A DNA stretch of 64,000 bases from UBA2966 sp965242505. Its GTDB lineage: Bacteria; Pseudomonadota; Alphaproteobacteria; UBA2966. A program made the position numbers and the translations under genes. Positions within the stretch are counted from its first letter, which is position 1, and every line of letters starts with the position of its first letter. Of the stretch, positions 9,001 to 15,488 are shown in pieces. The notes under the pieces were generated by a model that was given only the letters and a program-made list of their open reading frames with translations, was not told where the DNA came from and made no database searches. The stretch is taken from assembly GCA_965242505.1 (NCBI GenBank), contig OZ251449.1, positions 372,001 to 436,000 on the forward strand. Direction: 5' to 3'.

Positions 9001-11819
9001 TCACGGCGGCGGACAACGCGCAGGACGAGCCGGACAAGGACGTGACGGTTTCGGGGACGTCGGCGAACGGCCACGGCAAGACGGACCCGTCGTCGGTGAC
9101 GCTGACGATCACGGATGACGACGGAAGCGTATCGCCGCCGTCGGCGCTGGCGGCCGACGCGGGAGAAGACGAAGTCGTGGACGAAGGGGCTGCGGTGACG
9201 CTGAACGGCAGCGCGCGCGGTTGGGACCCGGCGGGCGGGGCGCCGGCCTGGGCCTGGGAGCAGACGGGCGGGGCGCCGGCGGTGGCGCTGGCGGACGCGG
9301 CGACGGCCGGGCCGTCGTTCACGGCGCCGCAGGTATCGGGAGTGACGGTCCTGACGTTCCGGCTGACGGTGACGGCGGGCGGCGTGAGCGCGAGCGACAC
9401 GGTGGATATCACGGTGATGGACCGCTCCGGCGCGGCGGTCTCGGACGCGACGCCGGATTCGGTCCCGGCGCCGGATTCGACCCCGACCTTCGGCGATGCT
9501 GCGGTTCCGGACCAGTCCTGGGTCCAGAACGCGGCGATCGCTCCCTTCGTTCTGCCGACGGCCACGGGCGGCGACGGCCCGCTGACCTACACGCTGTCGC
9601 CGGCGCCGCCGGACGGCGTGGCGCGCGATGCGGCGACGCGCGAGGTCTCCGGCGCGCCGACCGAGCCCATGGAGCGGACCGAATACACCTGGACGGCCAC
9701 CGACGGCGACGGCGACGCGGCGACGCTCACCTTCAACGCCACCGTGATCGAGGACACGGTTCCGAGTTTCGGCGACGAGACGATAACGGACAAGCATTGG
9801 GTGGCGGGCCTTCGGATCGAGGCGTTCGCGTTGCCTGCGGCCACGGGCGGCAACGGTCCGCTGACCTACACGCTGTCGCCGGCGCTGCCGGACGGCGTGG
9901 CGCGCGACGCGGCGACGCGGACGGTCTCCGGCGCGCCGACCGTTGCGATGGACGAGACCGCCTATACCTGGACGGCCACCGACGTCGATGGCGACGCGGC
10001 GTCGGTGACCTTCGCCATCGAGGTCTGGCCGCGGATCGAGTTCTCGCTGGCGGACGCGGACGCGGAGGAAGGCGACGAGGTCGTGTTCGTTCTGAAGCTG
10101 TCGCCGCCGCCGCCGCGGGACATGACGGTGCGGTTCTCTGCGGAGCCGGGTACGGCGATGGTCGGCAAGGACTACACGACGACGCCGACGGCGCGCGGAC
10201 AGGATCTGTCGTCCACGAGCGGAGGCGGCGCCGTCGCGTACGCGACCGGTCACGACTTCAGGATCGTCACCGGCCAGACCTCGGTCAGGGTCTCGGTGCG
10301 GACGATCAACGACGAGATGGACGAGCCGCACGAGACGTTCACCCTGGGCGTCGTATCGGTGCGTCCGGGAGGCGCCCGCGCGTCGGCGACGGGAACGATC
10401 CTGGACAACGACCACCAGGGGCGGACACGGGCATTCGAGGCGGTTCTCGCGGCGTTCGGGCGGACGGTGGCGTCGGAGGCGGTGAGCGCGCTCGGGGAGC
10501 GGTTCACGGAGACGGCGTCCGGGAACCGGGTGACGCTGGGCGGGCACGCGATGCCTCTGGGCGCGACGGCGGGGGCGCCGGCGGATGAGGACGGGCTTTC
10601 GGCGGCCGGGGCCGCGCCCTGGCGTTCGGACGATGGCGCGGAGAGCGCCGGGAGCGGCATGTCGATGCGCGAACTGGCGGCCCGGAGCTCGTTCGCACTG
10701 TCCCTGGGACGGGACGGCGCTGCGTCCGACGCGGGCGGGGGACCGGCGCTATGGGGTCGCGCGGGGGCGTCCCGGTTCTCCGGCCGGCCCGATGACGATC
10801 TGAGGACGGAGGGCGAGGTGTTCACCGGTTTCGTGGGCGCCGACGCCCGTCCGCGCCCCGATTTCCTGCTTGGGGTCGCGGTCGCGCACAGTCGGGGCGA
10901 AATGGACTACGCCTTGGCGGAGGGGCGGGGCGACGTGGACGCGACGCTGACGAGCGTGTTTCCTTACGGCCACTGGACGGTGGCGCCCGGGGTGAGCCTG
11001 TGGGCGATGATGGGAACCGGACAGGGCGCTGCGAAGGTGGTGGACGAGGAGGGTGCGGCGCAGGCGGATATCGAGATGCGGATGGCGGCGTTGGGCGGGC
11101 GCAAGGAACTGGGCGCCGCCGGCGACGTGGACTGGGCGCTGAAGGGAGACGGCATCGCCGTGCGGATGAAGTCGGACGCCGCGCGAGGGATGTCGGCGAC
11201 CGATGCGGGAACCCAGCGTCTGCGCCTTCTGGTGGAAGGTTCCGCCGATTGGGGTCTGACGGAGCACGCGCGGTTGCGTCCGCAGTTGGAGTTCGGGGGC
11301 CGATGGGACGGCGGCCGCCTGGACAAGGGGTTCGGCCAGGAACTGGGCGGCGGCGCGACCTACGCGGATACGCGGCTGGGGCTGGAGGCCGAGGCGCGGG
11401 GGCGGTACCTGTTGGCGCATCGCTCGTCGGGGTTCGAGGAGTGGGGCGCCGGGGTCGCGGTCCTCTTCGATCCGGGGGGCGACGGCCTGGGAGCGTGGGT
11501 CGGGGCGTCGCCGCAGTGGGGCGCGGCGGACGGCGGGGCGCAGTCTTTGTGGGAGGGCGCGCCGCCGGACGATGGCGGCGCGGGTTCGCTCGGAGCCCGG
11601 CTGGATCTGGAAGCCGGCTACCGCTTCGACGAGTCGCGCGCGATGAGCCTGACCTTCGGCCGGGACGGCCGAGGGGGCGGCCGCAGCTACGGCCTGGGCG
11701 GCCGCTTCGCGCCGGCCGCGCCGCGCAACCTGTTCATCGAAGCGGAAGCGGGCCGCCGCGAAAGCGAGACGAGCGCGCCCGAATACGGCATCGGCCTCAA
11801 GCTCCGCATGCGCTGGTAG
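3..11819 (+). CDS. Giant Calx-beta / Ig-like repeat autotransporter (AT1), 5' end outside window
   Basis: The frame is already open at base 3, in the middle of a repeat, so the start and signal peptide lie outside the window. About 3,938 residues are visible. The bulk is roughly 26 Calx-beta-like domains of about 100 residues, each ending in an acidic D-D-D/E motif, which in this fold usually binds calcium. Four Ig-like (He_PIG/cadherin-like) domains occur, with the motif GGDG-LTYTLSP: near 1300-1570, 4045-4320, 9480-9750 and 9765-10030. One PKD-like domain lies near 9160-9410. The last roughly 290 residues (from about 10950) look like an outer-membrane beta-barrel ending in an aromatic residue (R-M-R-W), as expected of a type V secreted protein. 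The likely role is a surface adhesin or matrix protein. Internal duplications are extreme (see the repeat entries). No close neighbour shares its strand; dsbA-like converges on it. Confidence 0.85.
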   Translation, partial: SRPSSAATTVTVAGVSGFYAVGSDATIVIAAGETANAADTATINAVNDDVDNVGNRTVTVTGTASNGQAAAELETVAVTGVSLTLTDDEGAPTVTLKLSSSSISESGGVATVTATLSGKSSEAATLMVTAAGAGFTLSSARTLTIAAGSTASTGAVTVTAVDDATDGPDKSVTVSATVSGDSGVANPAAVRLTIEDDDGPPALSISSPGVAEGAAGSTATLTFEVTLSAKSGKEVTVAYAEGTGGAATAGTDYTAFAAGALTFAAGETSKTVSVTVTGDATDEPDETVKVVLRGPVNATLGAAAGTGTIRDDDAAPSVTLALSSSSISEDGGVSTVSATLSHRSSQPTTVTVTASAGSYTAASDFTQTGATLTVAAGATASAGVVTVSAVNDAEDAANDKTVTVSATAGNGQGIAGNPSPVALTIEDDDVDLKPTFGDQQIASRLWPVSTVIPRLTLPRATGGDGTLTYTLSPALPSWLSRNGFFVTGTTPDAPTNQKEYVWTATDEDGDAATLPFLVAVIASGDPPRLVNPPGIVVNTGNLPSLSVSSPRVAEGASGSTATLSYTVTLSAASTAEVTVGYADAGTGTATSGADYTALATGTLTFAAGETSKTVDVTVAGDGVDEPDETVALALSGPVNAQVPVSGRTGTGTIADDDAVPGVTLALASSSISEDGGATSVSATLSHPSSAATTVTVTGATGFYVAGSDATIVIAAGSTSNATDTAAINAVNDDVDNVGNRTVTVTATASNDQAAADSQTMAVAGASLTLTDDEATPTVALSLSSSSVSESGGVATVTATLSGKSSEAVTLTVGAAAGANAAATDFTLSGAKTLTIGAGSTVSAGVVTVTANDDATDGPDKSVTVSATVSGDSGVSDPSTVTLAITDDDVAPGVTLALAASSIPENGGTTTVSAALSHPSSAATTITVTALEGAYTVDSADATIVIAAGSTSNATDTATITAVDDAIDNVGNRTVTVTGTASNGQAAAESETVAVTGASLTLTDDEGAPSSTLKLSSSSISESGGVATVTATLSGTSSAAVTLTVSAAGAGFTLSSARTLTIAAGSTASTGAVTVTAVDDAMDGPDRSVTVSATASGAGGVADPSAVTLTIADDDGPPALSISSPGVTEGAAGSTATLTFEVTLSAKSGKQVTVAYAEGTGGAATAGTDYTALAAGALTFAAEETSKTIAVTVTGDATDEPNETVKVVLSGPVNATLGAATGTGTIRDDDAAPSVTLVLSSSSISEDGGVSTVTARLSGKSSQPTTVTVTASAGSYTAASDFTQTGATLTVAAGATASAGVVTVSAVNDSEDAANDKTVTVSATAGNGHGIAGNPSPVALTIEDDDVDLKPTFGDQQIASRLWPVSTVIPRLTLPRATGGDGTLTYTLSPALPSWLSRNGFFVTGTTPDAPTNQKEYVWTATDEDGDAATLPFLVAVIASGDPPRLVNPPGIVVNTGNLPSLSVSSPRVAEGASGSTATLSYTVTLSAASTAEVTVGYADAGTGTATSGADYTALATGTLTFAAGETSKTVDVTVTGDGVDEPDETVALALSGPVNAQVPVSGRTGTGTIEDDDAVPGVTLALASSSISEDGGATSVSATLSHPSSAATTVTVTGATGFYVAGSDATIVIAAGSTSNATDTAAINAVNDDVDNVGNRTVTVTATASNDQAAADSQTMAVAGASLTLTDDEATPTVALSLSSSSVSENGGAATVTATLSGKSSEAVTLTVSASGDGFTLSGAKTLTIAAGSTASAGVVTVTANDDSTDAPDKSVTVTATASGGGVSDPSAVTLAIADDDAAPDVTLAVASSSISENGGATLVSATLSHPSSAATTVTVTGVSGFYTAGSDATIVIAAGSTSNAMDTATITAVDDAIDNVGDRSVTVTGTASNDQAAAESETVAVAGVSLTLTDDEGAPSATLALSSSSISENGGVATVTATLSGKSSEAVTLTVSASGAGFTLSSVKTLTIGAGSTASAGVVTVTAVADATDEPDKSVTVSATASGGEVANPASKTLTIADDDAAPGVTLALAASSIPEDGGATSVSAALSHPSSAATTVTVRGVTGFYTAGSDATIVIAAGETANATDTATITAVDDAIDNVGNRTVTVTGAASNDQAAAESEAVAVTGVSLTLTDDEGAPSATLKLSSSSISESGGVATVTAALSGKSSAAVTLTVAAAAGTGAVSGDFTLSGATLTIAAGSTVSAGVVTVTANGNDVDSPDKSVAVSATASGGGVANPSAVTLAITDDDAAPGVTLALASSSISENGGATSVSAALSHPSSAATTITVTALEGAYTVDSADATIVIAAGSTANATDTATITAVDDDVDNVVDRTVMVAGTASNGQAAAESETVAVTGVSLTLTDDEGAPTATLKLSSSSISETGGVATVTATLSGKSGAAVTLTVSASGAGFTLSSAKTLTIGAGSTASAGVVTVTANDDATDSPDKSVTVSATASGGGVSNPSAVTLAITDDDAAPDVTLALAASSIPENGGATSVSAALSHPSSAATTVTVTGVTGLYTVGSDATIVIAAGSTANATDTATITAVDDAIDNVGDRSVTVTATASNGQAAADSQTMAVTGASLTLTDDEGAPSATLKLSSSSILENGGVATVTATLSGKSSAAVTLTVSAAAAGTGAVSGDFTLSSAKTLTIGAGSTASAGVVTVTANDDSTDSPDKSVTVTATASGGGVANPSAVTLAITDDETPPTVSLALSSSSISENGGVATVTARLSGKSSEAVTLTVGASPGSGTDFTQTGTTLTIAAESTTSTGAVTVRGADDGVAEGSEQITVSGTAAGGNGVADPSSLTLTLTDDDTPQTTLVLSSTSIAEAGGVATVTARLSGKSSVAVTVTVSASPGSGTDFTLSAANTLTFAANATTSMGVVTVTGVDDDTDAPNKSVTVSGAASDGLGLVNDPPAETLTIADDDAAPRVTLALSSSSISENGGVSTVTATLDRPSSQPTTVTVSASPGSGTDFTLSGTTLTVAAGATASAGAVTITAADNAQDEPDKDVTVSGTSANGHGKTDPSSVTLTITDDDGSVSPPSALAADAGEDEVVDEGAAVTLNGSARGWDPAGGAPAWAWEQTGGAPAVALADAATAGPSFTAPQVSGVTVLTFRLTVTAGGVSASDTVDITVMDRSGAAVSDATPDSVPAPDSTPTFGDAAVPDQSWVQNAAIAPFVLPTATGGDGPLTYTLSPAPPDGVARDAATREVSGAPTEPMERTEYTWTATDGDGDAATLTFNATVIEDTVPSFGDETITDKHWVAGLRIEAFALPAATGGNGPLTYTLSPALPDGVARDAATRTVSGAPTVAMDETAYTWTATDVDGDAASVTFAIEVWPRIEFSLADADAEEGDEVVFVLKLSPPPPRDMTVRFSAEPGTAMVGKDYTTTPTARGQDLSSTSGGGAVAYATGHDFRIVTGQTSVRVSVRTINDEMDEPHETFTLGVVSVRPGGARASATGTILDNDHQGRTRAFEAVLAAFGRTVASEAVSALGERFTETASGNRVTLGGHAMPLGATAGAPADEDGLSAAGAAPWRSDDGAESAGSGMSMRELAARSSFALSLGRDGAASDAGGGPALWGRAGASRFSGRPDDDLRTEGEVFTGFVGADARPRPDFLLGVAVAHSRGEMDYALAEGRGDVDATLTSVFPYGHWTVAPGVSLWAMMGTGQGAAKVVDEEGAAQADIEMRMAALGGRKELGAAGDVDWALKGDGIAVRMKSDAARGMSATDAGTQRLRLLVEGSADWGLTEHARLRPQLEFGGRWDGGRLDKGFGQELGGGATYADTRLGLEAEARGRYLLAHRSSGFEEWGAGVAVLFDPGGDGLGAWVGASPQWGAADGGAQSLWEGAPPDDGGAGSLGARLDLEAGYRFDESRAMSLTFGRDGRGGGRSYGLGGRFAPAAPRNLFIEAEAGRRESETSAPEYGIGLKLRMRW
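70..5190 (+). repeat. 2,748-bp tandem duplication inside AT1
   Basis: Two copies of a 916-residue unit (seven Calx-beta domains plus one Ig-like domain) lie in tandem at a constant offset of 2,748 bp. For example, the start of the Ig-like domain at about 1271 reappears at 4019, and the segment at 2353 reappears at 5101. From about 940 to 2420 the copies differ only at scattered bases. Small indels appear at the edges (near 2440 and near 60). This points to a recent duplication or ongoing gene conversion. Confidence 0.85.
4790..8150 (+). repeat. Tandem two-domain Calx-beta super-repeat, about 670-690 bp period
   Basis: The same boundary (SHPSSAATT) recurs at about 4800, 5470, 6145, 6838 and 7510, so each unit holds two alternating Calx-beta types. 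One type starts VTLALA-SSI, the other LKLSSSSISE. Unit lengths vary slightly through in-frame indels such as an extra run of alanine/glycine codons. Confidence 0.8.
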
Positions 11820-11826
11820 AGAAGAG

Positions 11827-11872
11827 GCGCCGCGGCCCGACCCGGCCCAGGCCGACGGGAAGGCCGCGGCGC
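11827..11872. terminator. Stem-loop between converging AT1 and dsbA-like gene
   Basis: A perfect 11-bp inverted repeat (GCGCCGCGGCC at 11827-11837 and GGCCGCGGCGC at 11862-11872) encloses a 24-nt loop just after the AT1 stop, and its right arm touches the dsbA-like stop codon. There is no clear U-run, so termination is inferred from position and stem strength. Confidence 0.4.
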
Positions 11873-12651
11873 TAACAGGTGCGGCAGTTCTCGCGCGCTT
11901 CCTCGACGAGCGCCGCCAGCCGCGCGCCGTCGATATATCCGGGAACGATCTCGTCGCCGATCACGAACGCGGGGGTGCCCTGGATGCCGAGGGCCTCGGC
12001 CTGCGCGCGGTTGCGGGAGATGGCGGCCTCGATCTCCGGGGCGGCCATGTCGCGCGCGAGCCGGTTCGGGTCGAGTCCGACCTCCTTCGCGACGTCGAGG
12101 ATCCGGCGTTCCGAGAAGGCCCCTCGCGCCTCCATCAACGCGGTGTGGAACGGCATGTAGAGGTCCCCATCCTGCATCCGCGCGGCGAGCGCCGCGCGTG
12201 ACGCGGTGACGGAATCGGGGCCGAGGATGGGGTATTCCTTGAACACGACGCGGACGTTCGGGTCCCCGCGCAGGAGCTCGGCGAGATGAGGGAAGAACCG
12301 CTTGCAGTACGCGCACCGGTAGTCGAAGAACTCCACCACGGCGACGTCGCCGTCCGGGTTGCCGCCGACGTGGGAGCCCGGGTCGCGCTCGAGGTCCGGG
12401 CGGAGGCCGGCCAGGATTTCGCGCCGCTTTTCCTCGTCCGCCGCCTGCTCGCGCGCCCTCATGCGCTGGACGCTCTCCAGAATGACTTCCGGATTGTTCA
12501 TGACGTAGTCGTGGATCATCCGCTCGATGGCGCGCTGTTCCGAGTCCGTGAACGAAGCCTGGGCGAGGGTGGGGGCGGGAGCGGCCCAATGGCCCAAACC
12601 GACGATCACCGAAAGGACCGCGGCGCGCCGGAGAACGGGGCGCGGCTTCAT
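11872..12651 (-). CDS. DsbA-family thiol oxidoreductase (Com1-like), periplasmic
   Basis: A 259-residue thioredoxin-fold protein. An N-terminal hydrophobic stretch ending near A-L-A (about residues 10-30) looks like a signal peptide. It is followed by an amphipathic helical linker and the thioredoxin domain, with the active-site pair C113-A-Y-C116 after F-F-D-Y. The cis-Pro loop is seen as G-T-P-A-F near residue 220. The expected role is disulfide formation or exchange in envelope proteins. The extra C-terminal C-R-T-C may be redox active or structural. The M48 peptidase gene lies 170 bp upstream on the same strand, so both probably serve envelope quality control. The family is firm; oxidase versus isomerase is not resolved. 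Confidence 0.85.
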   Translation of the reverse strand: MKPRPVLRRAAVLSVIVGLGHWAAPAPTLAQASFTDSEQRAIERMIHDYVMNNPEVILESVQRMRAREQAADEEKRREILAGLRPDLERDPGSHVGGNPDGDVAVVEFFDYRCAYCKRFFPHLAELLRGDPNVRVVFKEYPILGPDSVTASRAALAARMQDGDLYMPFHTALMEARGAFSERRILDVAKEVGLDPNRLARDMAAPEIEAAISRNRAQAEALGIQGTPAFVIGDEIVPGYIDGARLAALVEEARENCRTC

Positions 12652-12821
12652 CGTCCGACGAGCTCCGCCGCGTTCCGGTCGCGGGCGCGCCTTCCGCGCC
12701 TGGCGTCACGAGGGCCGATCACGTTCATCTCGAGCGCATGAGAGCACAAGCGCGGGCGCGCGGGTAGTGGAAACCAGGCCCTTCACCGAGGATCGAAACC
12801 GCTTCCGCTCGCGGGCGCCCA

Positions 12822-14189
12822 CTATCTCCCGCCCGTGGCGGCCGCTTTCGCGGCCTCCATGAGGTCCCGGGATCTCAGGTGGCCGGGTGACCCCTCGGGA
12901 AGCAGTCGTTCCGCCTTGGCGGCGAACCGCGCGGCGTCCCGGGGACGTCCGATCGACAGGTTGTACTCGGCGCTGGCGAGAGAGGAGAGCCCGATATCGC
13001 CGTTTCGTCCCAATGCGATGGCGAGCTGCCGCCATGCCAGAGGGGCGTGTCGGTCACGCCGGACGGCGGCCTCCAGGTGTTCGATGGCCGCCGGCAGGAG
13101 ACTCTCGTCGTTCGCCTCGATCTGGGCCTGTGCGAGGCCGATTCTGAGAAGCGGCGATGCCGGCAACAGGTCCACGGCGGTCCGATAGAGGGTGACCGCC
13201 TCGCGCACCTTGCCGCTCTCGAACAGGATCTGCCCCTTCAGTTCGTTGAAGAACGGGTCGTTCGGATCCCGGGCGATCAGAGCGTCCGCCTCCGCGAGCG
13301 CCTGTTTCAGTCGGCCGAGCCGGTGGTAAGCGGCGGCGCGCGCGTAATGCGCCGGGACGGACCGGTCGGACTCGGGATATCGTCTGAGCGTTTTGTTCGG
13401 CGGTCCGAGAAATCCGTGGATCTTCGCCTGTATGCGTCGGAGCGTCGGCGCGGACGCGGAGTCGGGGGAAGTGGACGGGACGTCGGAACGGGCGATCCGG
13501 TCTTGCAGAAAGCGAAGGCGGTCACGCGTCAGCGGATGGGTTCGCAGGTAAGGATCCTGCGGCGACCCGGCGAGAGCTTCCCGGCGCCCGATGCGGTCGA
13601 GGAACGTATAGAGGCCCTTCGCGGTCTTTCCGGCCGCGGACAGAATCTCGACCGCGGCCTGATCCGCCGCCGATTCCTGGGCGCGGCTGTAGCTGAGGAA
13701 CGAGCCCGCCGCCGCCTGCTGGCCGCCCAGGATGATGGCGGTCCCCGCCTCGCCCTGCCCGCCCAGGACCGTCGCCGCTCCGAGCACCATGGCCAGGATG
13801 CTGGTCGCCGACGCGTTGCGCATCGCGTCGTGGGTCCTGGCGAGATGTCCGCTGGATATATGCCCCGTCTCGTGCGCGATGACTCCCACTATTTCCTCGA
13901 TGTCCTCGACTTCCAGGAGCAGGCCGGTGTTGATGAATATCCTCTGTCCTCCCGTGACGAAGGCGTTGAGGGTGAGGTCGTTGACGATGTGCACTCGCAC
14001 CGCGTTCGCGTCGAGCGCGGCCGCCTCGAAGAGTGGCGCCGAGATTCGGTGAATGATATGTTCGATTTCCGCGTCGCGGATGAGCGATTGTCCTCCGGCG
14101 CCAGCGGTATTGGCGGCGCTGGACGCGAGCGCGCAAGCGACCGTCCCGCACAAGGCCCTCAAACACGCCTTGGTGATGAAGTTGGGCAA
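12822..14189 (-). CDS. M48-family zinc metallopeptidase with C-terminal TPR-like repeats (BepA-like)
   Basis: A 455-residue protein with an N-terminal signal-like segment (about 8-30). The zinc-binding motif H106-E-T-G-H110 lies in V-I-A-H-E-T-G-H, and the third ligand is probably E172 in E-S-A-A-D. The C-terminal half (about 270-440) contains alternating helices with spacing like tetratricopeptide repeats. This matches periplasmic M48 proteins such as BepA/LoiP, which degrade or assist misassembled outer-membrane proteins. With three giant beta-barrel autotransporters in the window, a role in outer-membrane protein quality control is plausible but inferred. The gene is divergent from the aminotransferase gene and upstream of the DsbA-like gene. 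Confidence 0.85.
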   Translation of the reverse strand: MPNFITKACLRALCGTVACALASSAANTAGAGGQSLIRDAEIEHIIHRISAPLFEAAALDANAVRVHIVNDLTLNAFVTGGQRIFINTGLLLEVEDIEEIVGVIAHETGHISSGHLARTHDAMRNASATSILAMVLGAATVLGGQGEAGTAIILGGQQAAAGSFLSYSRAQESAADQAAVEILSAAGKTAKGLYTFLDRIGRREALAGSPQDPYLRTHPLTRDRLRFLQDRIARSDVPSTSPDSASAPTLRRIQAKIHGFLGPPNKTLRRYPESDRSVPAHYARAAAYHRLGRLKQALAEADALIARDPNDPFFNELKGQILFESGKVREAVTLYRTAVDLLPASPLLRIGLAQAQIEANDESLLPAAIEHLEAAVRRDRHAPLAWRQLAIALGRNGDIGLSSLASAEYNLSIGRPRDAARFAAKAERLLPEGSPGHLRSRDLMEAAKAAATGGR

Positions 14190-14327
14190 ATCTGTGGTTC
14201 CCTTCGTCGAATCGAAAGGTAGGCGGGGGTCCGCGCGTCGTCAATCGGCGTGGAGGCTGGCGGCGTCGCGCGGACGCTTCGGCTTGGCGCCGACCGGCGA
14301 GTTTCGGGGGAGTTTCGGAGCCAGGGC

Positions 14328-15473
14328 ATGAAGATCGCGAACCGGGGCGCGGAGATCGCTCCCTTCCACGCCATGGAGGTGCTGAAAGCGGCCAATGACC
14401 GCGAGGCGGCCGGCGGCGACGTGTTGCACATGGAGGTCGGGGAGCCGGGCGGAGGTTCTCCGCGCTCGGTGATCGAGGCGGCGGAGAAGGCCCTGCGGTC
14501 CTCGCGGATCGGGTACACGGAAGCGCTCGGAATCCCCCCTCTGCGCCAGCGTATCGCCCGATACTACGCGGAGGTGCACGATACCGTCGTGGACCCCTCG
14601 CGGATCGCCATAACCACGGGGTCGTCGGGCGCGTTCGTGTTGGCGTTCCTGGCGGCGTTCGATCCCGGAGACCGGGTGCTGCTGACGACGCCGGGGTATC
14701 CCGCCTATCCGAACATCCTGAAATCGGTCGGCGTCGCGCCGCAGATCCTGGCGACGGGACCGGAGACCCGGTTTCAGCCGACCCCTCGACTGATCTCTGC
14801 CGCCGGTCCTCCGCCCGAGGGGTTGCTCGTGGCGAGTCCCGCCAATCCAACCGGTGCGATGCTCGATCGAGAGGCCCTGTCGGAACTTGTCGATTATTGC
14901 GCCGAGAACGGTATCCGCATGATCTCCGACGAGGTCTACCACCGTATTACCTATGGCGAGCCGGCGGTGAGCGCTCTGGAGCTCGGCGAGGCCGTGATCG
15001 TCGTCAACAGCTTTTCCAAGTACTACGCCATGACGGGCTGGCGCGTGGGCTGGATGGTCGTACCGGAGGAACTGGCGCGCTCGGTCGAGAGGCTGGGCCA
15101 GAGCGTCGCCATTTCGGCGCCCGCCCTGTCGCAATACGCGGCGTTGGCGGCGTTCGACGCCAGCGCCGAACTCGACGCCAGGGTCGCGGGTTACGCCCGC
15201 AATCGCGCGCTCCTGCTCGAGGAGCTGCCGCGCGCCGGATTCGGCGAATTGACGGCGCCCGACGGCGCTTTCTACGTCTTCGCCGACGTGGGCGGGCTGA
15301 CCGACGACAGCAGCGAGTTCTGCCGCCGGATGCTGGAGGAGACCGGCGTGGCGACGACCCCCGGAGTCGACTTCGACCCGAGCCGCGGCCACGCGTTCGT
15401 CCGCTTTTCCTTCGCCGGCGATTACGACGACGTGGCGGAGGCCGCCCGCCGTATCAGGACGTGGCTGGGCTGA
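14328..15473 (+). CDS. PLP-dependent aminotransferase, class I/II (aspartate aminotransferase fold)
   Basis: A 381-residue fold-type I aminotransferase. The start at ATG 14328 is chosen because the family N-terminus (I-A-P-F-H-A-M-E-V) follows it, although the frame is open further upstream. The PLP lysine is K231 in S-F-S-K-Y-Y, and the following G-W-R-V-G-W is typical of the class. S-P-A-N-P-T-G and S-D-E-V-Y-H supply cofactor-binding residues. The substrate cannot be told; such stand-alone enzymes next to rne are common in Alphaproteobacteria. It converges with rne, leaving only about 15 bp between stops. Confidence 0.85.
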   Translation: MKIANRGAEIAPFHAMEVLKAANDREAAGGDVLHMEVGEPGGGSPRSVIEAAEKALRSSRIGYTEALGIPPLRQRIARYYAEVHDTVVDPSRIAITTGSSGAFVLAFLAAFDPGDRVLLTTPGYPAYPNILKSVGVAPQILATGPETRFQPTPRLISAAGPPPEGLLVASPANPTGAMLDREALSELVDYCAENGIRMISDEVYHRITYGEPAVSALELGEAVIVVNSFSKYYAMTGWRVGWMVVPEELARSVERLGQSVAISAPALSQYAALAAFDASAELDARVAGYARNRALLLEELPRAGFGELTAPDGAFYVFADVGGLTDDSSEFCRRMLEETGVATTPGVDFDPSRGHAFVRFSFAGDYDDVAEAARRIRTWLG

Positions 15474-15488
15474 GGGCGGGCCGCCGGA